Source: Sphingomonas kaistensis (GTDB lineage Bacteria > Pseudomonadota > Alphaproteobacteria > Sphingomonadales > Sphingomonadaceae). From it: a stretch of 64,000 bases of DNA. The notes under the pieces were generated by a model. That model was given only the letters and a program-made list of their open reading frames with translations, was not told where the DNA came from and made no database searches. The position numbers were made by a program, and so were the translations under genes. Within the stretch, counting starts at the first letter, position 1, and each line of letters begins with the position of its first letter. The stretch is from NCBI RefSeq assembly GCF_011927725.1, contig NZ_JAATJC010000001.1, forward strand, positions 1,991,001 to 2,055,000, given 5' to 3'. Shown one piece after another: positions 57,217 to 64,000 of the stretch.

Positions 57217-57549
57217 ATGAAGAAGGCAATGATGGCGACCATTCTCGTCGGCAGCCTTTCGCTCGGCGCTTGCGCCACGACCGGCTACAACGATCCCTAT
57301 TACGGCAACCGCAGCAGCACGGCGAGCCGCGCTGCGACGGGTGCTGCGGTTGGCGCTGTCGCCGGCGGCGTCATCGGTGCGGTCGTTCCGGGTGTCTCGA
57401 CGGTAGGCGGCGCGGTCGCCGGCGGCGTTGCCGGCGCGGTCATCGGCGCAGTGGTCAACGGTCGCCAATATTATCGCGATACGCGCGGCTATTGCTATTA
57501 CGTCGATCGCAACGGCCAGCCGATCTACGACAACACGACCCGCTGCTAA
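57217..57549 (+). CDS. Glycine-zipper lipoprotein
   Basis: This 110-residue protein has a lipoprotein signal with lipobox LGAC (Cys about residue 19), then a glycine-zipper hairpin ([20 protein letters not shown] and [20 protein letters not shown]) like the 17-kDa surface antigen/OmpA-associated Rickettsia 2 Tm family, and a Tyr-rich polar end. It is probably anchored in the outer membrane. AGGAGA precedes the ATG. Function unknown. Confidence 0.88.
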   Translation: MKKAMMATILVGSLSLGACATTGYNDPYYGNRSSTASRAATGAAVGAVAGGVIGAVVPGVSTVGGAVAGGVAGAVIGAVVNGRQYYRDTRGYCYYVDRNGQPIYDNTTRC

Positions 57550-57601
57550 GTGGGATGGGGAGGGGTGGCAGATGCCGCCCCTCCTCGCTACATGGCGGGC
57601 C

Positions 57602-58525
57602 ATGAACGCGCCTGTCGATCTGCCCGTCCCCAATCCCCCGCGAGTCCGCAAGCCCGACTGGATCCGGGTCAAGGCCCCGACCAGCGAAGGCTATGCCGAG
57701 ACCCGGCGCCTGATGCGCAGCCTCAAGCTCGCCACGGTGTGCGAGGAGGCGGCCTGCCCCAATATCGGTGAGTGCTGGACCAAGAAGCACGCCACGGTGA
57801 TGATCCTTGGCGACACCTGCACCCGCGCCTGCGCCTTCTGCAACGTCAAGACCGGCATGCCCCGCGCGGTCGACCCGTTCGAGCCCCAGAATACCGCCAT
57901 CGCCGCGGCCCAGCTCGGCCTGGAGCATATCGTCGTGACCAGCGTCGACCGCGACGACCTCCCCGACGGCGGCGCCAGCCAGTTCGTCAAGGTCATCGAG
58001 GCGCTGCGCAGCGAGACGCCCAAGACCACGATCGAGATCCTGACCCCCGACTTCCGCAACAAGAGCGAGGATGCCGTCGCGCGGATCGTCGATGCGGGCC
58101 CCGACGTCTACAACCATAATCTCGAAACGGTGCCGAGGCTCTATCCGACGATCCGCCCCGGCGCGCGCTATTACGCGTCGCTGCGCCTGCTTGAGAGCGT
58201 CAAGCGCCGCAATCCGGCGGTGTTCACCAAGTCGGGCGTGATGGTCGGCCTTGGCGAGCAGCGGCTCGAAGTGCACCAGGTGATGGACGACATGCGTTCG
58301 GCCGACATCGATTTCCTGACCATGGGCCAGTATCTCCAGCCGACCCCGCGTCACGCGACGGTGAAAGAATTCGTCACCCCGCAGGCGTTCAATTCGTACG
58401 CCGCGATCGCGCGGGCCAAGGGCTTCCTGCTGGTAGCCGCATCGCCGCTTACTAGGTCAAGCTACCACGCCGGCGACGATTTCAAGAAGATGCAGGCCGC
58501 GCGCGCGGAGCGGCTTGCCCGCTAG
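57602..58525 (+). CDS. lipA: Lipoyl synthase
   Basis: LipA inserts two sulfurs into octanoyl groups on lipoate-dependent proteins by radical SAM chemistry. The 307-residue protein carries both iron-sulfur motifs: the auxiliary cluster [12 protein letters not shown] near 49-60 and the radical [11 protein letters not shown], plus the C-terminal conserved RSSYHAGD with its Ser ligand. The ATG at 57602 gives the family N-terminus. It lies 5 nt before the RatA-like gene, a common pair in alphaproteobacteria. Confidence 0.97.
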   Translation: MNAPVDLPVPNPPRVRKPDWIRVKAPTSEGYAETRRLMRSLKLATVCEEAACPNIGECWTKKHATVMILGDTCTRACAFCNVKTGMPRAVDPFEPQNTAIAAAQLGLEHIVVTSVDRDDLPDGGASQFVKVIEALRSETPKTTIEILTPDFRNKSEDAVARIVDAGPDVYNHNLETVPRLYPTIRPGARYYASLRLLESVKRRNPAVFTKSGVMVGLGEQRLEVHQVMDDMRSADIDFLTMGQYLQPTPRHATVKEFVTPQAFNSYAAIARAKGFLLVAASPLTRSSYHAGDDFKKMQAARAERLAR

Positions 58526-58530
58526 TCCCG

Positions 58531-58989
58531 ATGCCCCGCCACAGCGAGCAACGGTTTCTGCCCTACACGCCCGACCAGCTGTTCGATCTGGTCGCGGACG
58601 TCAAAAGGTATGACGAATTCCTGCCGTGGGTCACCGCGGTGCGGGTTCGCTCGTCGAGCGAGACCGAGATGGTGGCGGACCTGATCGTCGGCTTTGGCGC
58701 CTTTCGCGAGCGCTTCACCAGCCGCGTGACCAAGCAGCGGCCTGGCCGGATCGAGGTCGATTATGTCGAGGGGCCGCTGAAGTTCCTCCATAACGAATGG
58801 CGGTTCGAGCAGGCGGAGGGCGGGACCAACCTCGGCTTCACGGTCGATTTCGCGTTCCGCAACCGGATCTTCGAAGCGGTGGCCGGGCAGGTCTTCGACC
58901 GCGCGCTGCGCAAGATGACCGCCGCCTTCGAGGAGCGGGCGAACGCGCTTTACGGTTCGAGCAACTCCAGCGCGCACAGCGCTGCCTGA
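58531..58989 (+). CDS. RatA/COQ10 family START-domain protein
   Basis: This 152-residue START-like protein matches the bacterial RatA and mitochondrial COQ10 family: RFLPYTPDQLFDLVADVKRYDEFLPWVTAVRV and FHNEWRF-like text, with FRNRIFEAVAGQVFDRALRKMTAAFEERA at the end. COQ10 binds ubiquinone and aids respiration; the RatA toxin role was described in Escherichia coli. Here the ubiquinone role seems more likely given the aerobic gene set. Its 3' end overlaps pncC by 40 nt on the opposite strand. Confidence 0.88.
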   Translation: MPRHSEQRFLPYTPDQLFDLVADVKRYDEFLPWVTAVRVRSSSETEMVADLIVGFGAFRERFTSRVTKQRPGRIEVDYVEGPLKFLHNEWRFEQAEGGTNLGFTVDFAFRNRIFEAVAGQVFDRALRKMTAAFEERANALYGSSNSSAHSAA

Positions 58990-59453
58990 AGGCGGATGTT
59001 GCTCCGGCCCGAGGCCGGGTCGAAGCATTTGGTGCCGGCGATGATCGCCTCGTCCTCGTGCCCGCGCTCGGCTCTCGCGAAGACCACGGTCCCGACCGGC
59101 TTGGCGGCGCTTCCGCCGTCCGGTCCGGCGATGCCGGTGATCGCGACCGCCACATCGGCGCCCGAGCGGAGCAGGGCACCCCTCGCCATCGCCCAGGCGG
59201 TCGCCACGCTGACCGCGCCAAAGGTACTGAGAACGTCCTCCGACACGCCCAGCGCCGACATCTTGGCCTCATTGGCGTAGGTGACGTAACCCGCTTCGAA
59301 CACCGCGCTACTGCCTGGCACCTCGGTCAAGGCCGCGCTGACGAGGCCGCCGGTGCAGCTTTCGGCCACCGCGACCCGGCGTCCGGCGGCGCGGTTCTTT
59401 TCGACGATGTCTCGGGCCTTTGCGACCAGTTCGAACGGGAGCAGCGAGTCCAT
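58950..59453 (-). CDS. pncC: Nicotinamide-nucleotide amidase (CinA C-terminal family)
   Basis: PncC deamidates NMN to NaMN for NAD recycling. The 167-residue protein is a stand-alone CinA C-terminal domain with VAVAESCTGGLVSAALTEVPGSSAVFEAGYVTYANEAK near 28-65 (catalytic Ser in AESCTGG) and ITGIAGPDGGSAAKPVGTVVF. It is convergent with the RatA-like gene and overlaps it. It lies 9 nt downstream of ispDF. Confidence 0.92.
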   Translation of the reverse strand: MDSLLPFELVAKARDIVEKNRAAGRRVAVAESCTGGLVSAALTEVPGSSAVFEAGYVTYANEAKMSALGVSEDVLSTFGAVSVATAWAMARGALLRSGADVAVAITGIAGPDGGSAAKPVGTVVFARAERGHEDEAIIAGTKCFDPASGRSNIRLQAALCALELLEP

Positions 59454-59462
59454 GGGCGAACC

Positions 59463-60602
59463 TCAGGCTGGCAGGCGAATGGTGGCAATCGCCGAAGACG
59501 CTATCCCTTCGCGGCGGCCGGTGAAACCTAGTTGTTCGGTGGTGGTCGCCTTGATGCTGACCGCCTCGGGCCTGAGATCAAGGATCTCGGCGACCCGCGC
59601 CTGGATGGCGGCGCGGTGGGGGCCGACCTTGGGCGCCTCGCAGATCACCGTGCAATCGACGTGATCGATGATCCCGCCCTTGCCAGTGATCAGGTCGGCG
59701 GCGTGGCGCAGGAAGCGGTCGCTCGCCGCGCCCTTCCACTGCGGGTCCGAAGGCGGGAAGTGCTGGCCGATATCTCCCAGCGCCGCCGCGCCGAGCAGGG
59801 CGTCGGTAATGGCGTGCAGCACCACGTCGGCGTCGCTGTGCCCGGCAAGGCCCTGCGGATGGTCGATGGTGATGCCGCCCATGATCAGCGGACCGGGGCC
59901 GTCGAAGGCATGGACATCGAAGCCCGTGCCCGAACGGCTGATCATGCGAGCAGCAAGCATCATTTCGGCGCGTTCCCAGTCTCTTGGCGAAGTGAGTTTA
60001 TGCAGGATCTCATCGCCTGCGACCGTTGCGACCTTGAGCCCGGCATGCTGCATGACGGTGGATTCGTCGGTCGGCGCACTGCTTCCGGCCTCGTCATAGG
60101 CGTAGCGCAGGTCCTCGAGATGGAAGGCCTGCGGGGTCTGGATCCGCAGCAACTGCGTTCGGTTGACCGTGCCGCGCAGTTCGCTGTCGCCCTTGGCCAG
60201 CGTGTCGGCGACGGGAAGCACCGGAACCGCGCCGTCGGCCTTGCCCAGCGCATCGAGCAGGCGGTCGACCACCTCGGGCGGGCAGAAGGGGCGGGCGGCA
60301 TCATGGACGAGGACGACGCCCCTGCCGATCGCCTCCAGCCCGGCGCGGACGCTGTCGGCCCGCTCGGCGCCGCCGATGACAAACGCACCGACATCGAGGC
60401 CGGCAAGCGCTGCGCTGGCCAGGTCCTCCTGGCCTTGGCCGATGACGACGCGGACCGCGCTGATCCGCGGGTGCCCAATCAGCGCTTCCACCGCATGGCG
60501 AAGCAGCGGCTTTCCGGCGAGCGGACGATATTGCTTGGCAGTGTCGCCGCCCATGCGGGTGCCGGAGCCGGCGGCGACGATGAGGGCGGTAACCTGATCC
60601 AC
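59463..60602 (-). CDS. ispDF: Bifunctional IspD/IspF
   Basis: This fusion runs two MEP steps: IspD (about 1-220) couples CTP to methylerythritol phosphate (ALIVAAGSGTRMGGDTAKQY, LVHDAARPF), and IspF (about 224-379) makes the cyclic diphosphate (GTGFDVHAF and HSDADVVLHAITDALLGAAALGDIGQHFPP). Fusions of IspD and IspF are usual in alphaproteobacteria. It is divergent from dusB and complements dxs in this window. Confidence 0.97.
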   Translation of the reverse strand: MDQVTALIVAAGSGTRMGGDTAKQYRPLAGKPLLRHAVEALIGHPRISAVRVVIGQGQEDLASAALAGLDVGAFVIGGAERADSVRAGLEAIGRGVVLVHDAARPFCPPEVVDRLLDALGKADGAVPVLPVADTLAKGDSELRGTVNRTQLLRIQTPQAFHLEDLRYAYDEAGSSAPTDESTVMQHAGLKVATVAGDEILHKLTSPRDWERAEMMLAARMISRSGTGFDVHAFDGPGPLIMGGITIDHPQGLAGHSDADVVLHAITDALLGAAALGDIGQHFPPSDPQWKGAASDRFLRHAADLITGKGGIIDHVDCTVICEAPKVGPHRAAIQARVAEILDLRPEAVSIKATTTEQLGFTGRREGIASSAIATIRLPA

Positions 60603-60652
60603 GAGCGGCGCCTTGCCCGTTTGTGGCCGCTCCTGTAAAGGCGCCCGCTCCC

Positions 60653-61648
60653 ATGGACAGTTTCAAGCCTATCTCGATCGGTCCGGTCCGCATCGACGCG
60701 CCGGTTATCCTGGCGCCGATGACGGGCGTCAGCGACCTGCCGTTCCGCAAGATCGTCAAGCGCTTCGGCGCCGGCCTCACGGTCAGCGAGATGATCGCCA
60801 GTCAGGCCGCGATCCGAGAGACGCGCCAGAGCCTCCAGAAGGCGCTGTGGGATCCGAGCGAGGAGCCGGTCAGCCTCCAGCTTGCCGGCTGCAGCCCGAA
60901 GGAAATGGCCGATGCGGCGCGGCTGAACGAGCAGCGCGGCGCGGCGATCATCGACATCAACATGGGTTGCCCGGTCAAGAAGGTGGTCAACGGCGACGCC
61001 GGCTCGGCCCTGATGCGCGACCTGCCGCTCGCCGCCGCGATCATCGAGGCGACCGTCAAGGCGGTGAGCGTCCCGGTAACCGTGAAGATGCGGATGGGCT
61101 GGTGCCACGACAGCCTCAACGCGCCCGAACTGGCCCGCATTGCGCAGGATCTCGGCGCGCAGATGATCACCGTCCACGGCCGCACCCGCAACCAGATGTA
61201 CAAGGGCTCGGCCGACTGGTCGTTCGTCCGCAAGGTTAAGGACGCAGTGACCCTGCCGGTGATCGTCAACGGCGACATCAACAGCCGCGCCGACGCGCGC
61301 GAGGCGCTTGCGCAGTCGGGCGCCGACGGGGTGATGATCGGCCGCGGCGCCTATGGCCGTCCTTGGCTTCTCGGCCAGGTATTGGCGGACCTCGCCGGGG
61401 GCGAACGGCCCGATCCGAGCCTCGACGAGCAGCTGGCGATCATTCTCGAGCAATATGACGCCATGCAGTCACTCTATGGCACGGTCACGGGCGTGAACCT
61501 CGCCCGCAAGCATATCGGCTGGTACACCAAGGGCCTGCACGGCTCGGCCGAATTCCGACAGAAGGTGAACACGCAGGACGATCCCAAGGTGGTCGTCCAG
61601 ATGCTGCGCGACTTCTACGCGCCGTGGTTGAGCAGGGCCGCGGCCTGA
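60653..61648 (+). CDS. dusB: tRNA-dihydrouridine synthase DusB
   Basis: DusB reduces uridine in the tRNA D-loop with NADPH and FMN. The 331-residue protein shows LAPMTGVSDLPFRKIVKRFGA, the catalytic Cys in INMGCPVKKVVNGDAGSAL, and TVHGRTRNQMYKG, IVNGDINSRADA. It starts MDSFKPISIGPV; a GTG at 60623 would add ten residues. In many alphaproteobacteria this gene (nifR3) leads an ntrB-ntrC-ntrY-ntrX operon; here ntrY follows directly. Confidence 0.95.
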   Translation: MDSFKPISIGPVRIDAPVILAPMTGVSDLPFRKIVKRFGAGLTVSEMIASQAAIRETRQSLQKALWDPSEEPVSLQLAGCSPKEMADAARLNEQRGAAIIDINMGCPVKKVVNGDAGSALMRDLPLAAAIIEATVKAVSVPVTVKMRMGWCHDSLNAPELARIAQDLGAQMITVHGRTRNQMYKGSADWSFVRKVKDAVTLPVIVNGDINSRADAREALAQSGADGVMIGRGAYGRPWLLGQVLADLAGGERPDPSLDEQLAIILEQYDAMQSLYGTVTGVNLARKHIGWYTKGLHGSAEFRQKVNTQDDPKVVVQMLRDFYAPWLSRAAA

Positions 61649-61741
61649 GCGAGACAACGCCGCGGGCGGCACGAAAATAAGTTAACGCCGACCGCCACAA
61701 ACTGTGTTCTTTGCGCCACAAGTCCATGCTAGGGCACCCGC

Positions 61742-63985
61742 ATGGATGCACGGTCGGCCGCTTCCACTCTTGATCAGCCACCCAGCCTGAAGCGCTGGCT
61801 GGCGTCGGAACGCGCGAACGGTCGCTTCTATCGCGTGATGGAACTGGTCGCGACCGCCGCACTGATTGCGATGCTTGCGATCAGCTATGCCGCTTTGTCG
61901 TCCGGCGACCCGACACAGATGGTGTCGCCGCCGCTGATCGCGCTGCTGCTGGTCGGCAACCTCATTCCGGCCATCCTCCTGATGGTGCTGCTGACCCGCC
62001 ACCTCGCGGTCCGGCGTGCGGCGCAAGGGGGCCTGGGGACCGGCCGTCTTCACACTCGCCTAGTCGCCCTATTCTCGATCATCGCCGCGGTTCCGACCGT
62101 CCTGGTGGCGATCTTCGCCTCCTTCCTCCTGCAGTTCGGCCTCGAATTCTGGTTCTCGAACCGGGCGCAGACCGTGCTCACGCAGGCCCAAAGCACCGCC
62201 GCCATCTACGAGCGCGAGCATCGGGAGCGGCTGCGCAGCGACATGGAAGCGATGGGAGTGGACGTCGTGCGGGGCTTGAACGCCTTCGGCCCGACGTCGA
62301 CCGATTTCCAGACCGTGCTCTACCAGCAGGTCGCCTATCGCCAGTTGCGCGAAGCCGCTCTCTTCACCCTGAGCGATCGCGGCGAGTGGATCACCTATGC
62401 GGTGGTCAATTTCGACAATCGCCCGATTGAGCAGCGTTTCACGCCGAACGAGGGGCGCGGGCTGAAGGCCGGGCAGGTGTCGATCAAGATCGGCAAGGCG
62501 GACCGGATCGAAGGACTGATCCGCCTCGACCCGGACGAACCGGTGTTCCTCTACGGCGCGCGTGAGATCAACGCCGCCGCGGTTGGTGCGGTGCGCCAGG
62601 CGAGCCAGGCCGCGGAAGGCTATCGGCGGACGCTGGAACGCGCGCGCGCGCTGCAATTGCGCTTTAACGCGGCCCTGCTTCTTGGCGCGCTGGTCATCGT
62701 CGGCCTCGCCATTTTCGTAGCGCTGCGGCTGGCCGATCGGCTGGTCCGACCGCTTGGTGGCCTCGTGTCAGCCGCCGGCCGCGTGGAGGAAGGCGACTTC
62801 TCCGCACGGGTCGAAGTCAATCGCAAAGATGACGAACTGGGCGTGCTGGCAGCCGCCTTCAATCGCATGACCGGACGTCTCGAGGAGCAGACCGGGGCGC
62901 TCAAGGCCGTCAACACGCAGCTCGACACCCGCCGCGCCTTCATCGAGGCGGTCCTGGGATCGGTCACGGCCGGCGTCATCGCTCTCGACGATGACCGCCG
63001 GATCCTGCTCACCAATCGCTCGGCCGAGGCGCTGCTGCAGCAAGGGGCCGAAGGGATCGAGGACCGCACGCTCCACGAGGTCAGCCACGAGCTCGAGGAA
63101 TTCCTCTGCGGCGACCAGCGCGAGGCCGATGTGCTGGTCAGGGCCGAGGGCGGGCAGCGCACGCTGGCGGTAAAACGCGTTCGCTATGCCGATGGCTGGG
63201 TGCTGACCTTCGACGACATCACCGAACAGCTGGCCGACCAGCGCCGCGCCGCCTGGTCCGACATCGCGCGGCGCATCGCGCACGAGATCAAGAACCCGCT
63301 GACCCCGATCCAGCTTGCCGCCGAACGCATCCAGCGCCGCTTCGGCAAGGAAGTGCAGAGCGATCCCGAGACGTTCAGCCGCCTGACCGAAACCATCGTC
63401 CGCCAGGTCGGCGACTTGCGCCGAATGGTCGACGAATTCAGCAATTTCGCGCGCATGCCCAAGCCCAAGTTCCGCGAGGAGAATGTCCACGACATCGCCC
63501 GCACCAGCCTGTTCCTGCACGAGGTCGCTCACCCCGGCATCACTTTCACCCTGGTCCCGCCGCAGGGAGACATCCGCATGGTCTGCGACCGTGGCCAACT
63601 TGGCCAAGCGCTGACAAATGTGGTAAAGAACGCCGTGGAAGCCATTGAAAGCAGAAGAAATCGCGGCGAACATAGTCTGGAGGGCGACCGTGTCACCTTG
63701 CGTCTCAGCAAGGATAGCAGGCAGCTGGTGATGGACCTCAACGACACCGGCATCGGATTGCCGCAGGACCGCGAGCGGCTGACCGAGCCTTACATGACGA
63801 CGCGGGTCCGGGGCACCGGCCTCGGCCTCGCCATCGTCAAGAAGATTGTCGAGGAACATGGCGGCGAGATCGCCTTCCTCGATCGTGCGGGCGGCGGAAC
63901 CCATGTCCGCATCGCCTTTGACCTTGCCCGCCTGGCGCTGCTCGCCGAGGCGGCCGAACAACCCCAAGACGAGGAGTCAGCCTGA
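61742..63985 (+). CDS. ntrY: Nitrogen-responsive sensor histidine kinase NtrY
   Basis: NtrY is an inner-membrane kinase that, with NtrX, responds to nitrogen and redox state. The 747-residue protein has three to four N-terminal helices around a sensor region, a HAMP domain near 340-390, a PAS domain (about 400-500), and the kinase core with [19 protein letters not shown] (His near 517), N-box [21 protein letters not shown] and [12 protein letters not shown]. The dusB gap of 93 nt may hold its own promoter. Confidence 0.95.
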   Translation: MDARSAASTLDQPPSLKRWLASERANGRFYRVMELVATAALIAMLAISYAALSSGDPTQMVSPPLIALLLVGNLIPAILLMVLLTRHLAVRRAAQGGLGTGRLHTRLVALFSIIAAVPTVLVAIFASFLLQFGLEFWFSNRAQTVLTQAQSTAAIYEREHRERLRSDMEAMGVDVVRGLNAFGPTSTDFQTVLYQQVAYRQLREAALFTLSDRGEWITYAVVNFDNRPIEQRFTPNEGRGLKAGQVSIKIGKADRIEGLIRLDPDEPVFLYGAREINAAAVGAVRQASQAAEGYRRTLERARALQLRFNAALLLGALVIVGLAIFVALRLADRLVRPLGGLVSAAGRVEEGDFSARVEVNRKDDELGVLAAAFNRMTGRLEEQTGALKAVNTQLDTRRAFIEAVLGSVTAGVIALDDDRRILLTNRSAEALLQQGAEGIEDRTLHEVSHELEEFLCGDQREADVLVRAEGGQRTLAVKRVRYADGWVLTFDDITEQLADQRRAAWSDIARRIAHEIKNPLTPIQLAAERIQRRFGKEVQSDPETFSRLTETIVRQVGDLRRMVDEFSNFARMPKPKFREENVHDIARTSLFLHEVAHPGITFTLVPPQGDIRMVCDRGQLGQALTNVVKNAVEAIESRRNRGEHSLEGDRVTLRLSKDSRQLVMDLNDTGIGLPQDRERLTEPYMTTRVRGTGLGLAIVKKIVEEHGGEIAFLDRAGGGTHVRIAFDLARLALLAEAAEQPQDEESA

Positions 63986-63986
63986 T

Positions 63987-64000
63987 ATGGCACTTGAAGT
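63987..64000 (+). CDS. ntrX: Start of ntrX-like response regulator (runs off window)
   Basis: An ATG at 63987, 1 nt after the ntrY stop, begins MALEV and continues past the window end. The position is that of ntrX, the sigma-54-type response regulator partner of NtrY. Only four full codons are visible, so this rests on gene order. Confidence 0.55.

Overview
The window is 64 kb of GC-rich chromosome from an alphaproteobacterium, most likely a member of the Sphingomonadaceae (Sphingomonas/Sphingomicrobium type). This rests on RpoH with a typical alphaproteobacterial sequence, the histidine phosphotransferase ChpT, heme A synthase of the COX15 type, a split PntA/PntB transhydrogenase, an IspDF fusion, a dusB-ntrY-ntrX order, and many 4-nt GTGA/ATGA overlaps. 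Coding density is very high. No rRNA, insertion sequence, prophage or CRISPR array was seen, and one tRNA (Gln, TTG) was found.

Layout. 0-9.5 kb: start of a dicarboxylate symporter, an EF-G-like GTPase, a YihY/BrkB membrane protein, a Nudix hydrolase, rpoH, rluD, chpT, a thioredoxin-reductase-like flavoprotein, then a small membrane protein-trmD-rplS operon. 9.5-18.4 kb: membrane M28 peptidase, asd with two small downstream genes, rpsI-rplM, cutA-ctaA, and a probable zinc-related group (MerC-type protein, TMEM175-type channel, Zur-like regulator). 18.4-26 kb: dxs-tlyA-tspO-ubiK-ybjN, proC, ilvE, an MHS-family transporter and tRNA-Gln. 26-36 kb: clpX, ffh-rpsP-rimM, then a compact chemosensory operon cheA-cheW-cheY-cheB-cheR without a receptor gene, followed by a peptidoglycan amidase. 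36-47.4 kb: ettA, alaS, a Kef-type antiporter, a DUF2945 protein, a 405-bp gap with structured elements and a tiny Trp-rich ORF, a CHASE2-GGDEF-like-EAL protein, and pntAB-pntB without pntAA. 47.5-50.4 kb: an aspartate/glutamate-racemase-like gene, a 40-residue peptide with a lasso/RiPP-style leader motif, and an asparagine-synthetase-like protein that overlaps uvrC. 50.3-64 kb: uvrC, recO, apaG, a DUF488 protein, mtgA, a PPOX-fold stress protein, an NYN-LOTUS protein, carbonic anhydrase, a glycine-zipper lipoprotein, lipA, a RatA/COQ10 protein, pncC, ispDF, dusB, ntrY and the first codons of ntrX.

Most of the window is core housekeeping. dxs and ispDF supply two parts of the MEP isoprenoid pathway; asd, proC and ilvE belong to amino-acid synthesis; trmD, rplS, rpsI, rplM, rpsP, rimM, ettA, alaS, dusB and rluD serve translation. 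The usual ffh-rpsP-rimM-trmD-rplS order is split into two blocks about 20 kb apart, with the che operon directly after rimM.

The most interesting accessory element is the minimal RiPP-like pair at 48.4-50.4 kb. Its precursor-like peptide has the W-x2-P-x-L leader motif but no acidic residue where a lasso ring would close. Its cyclase-like partner keeps an intact ATP-pyrophosphatase loop and lacks an N-terminal catalytic Cys. No B-protein, kinase or exporter gene lies beside it. The second candidate is a 20-codon ORF with four Trp in its first nine residues, with a good ribosome binding site, sitting between palindromic elements at 42.9-43.1 kb.
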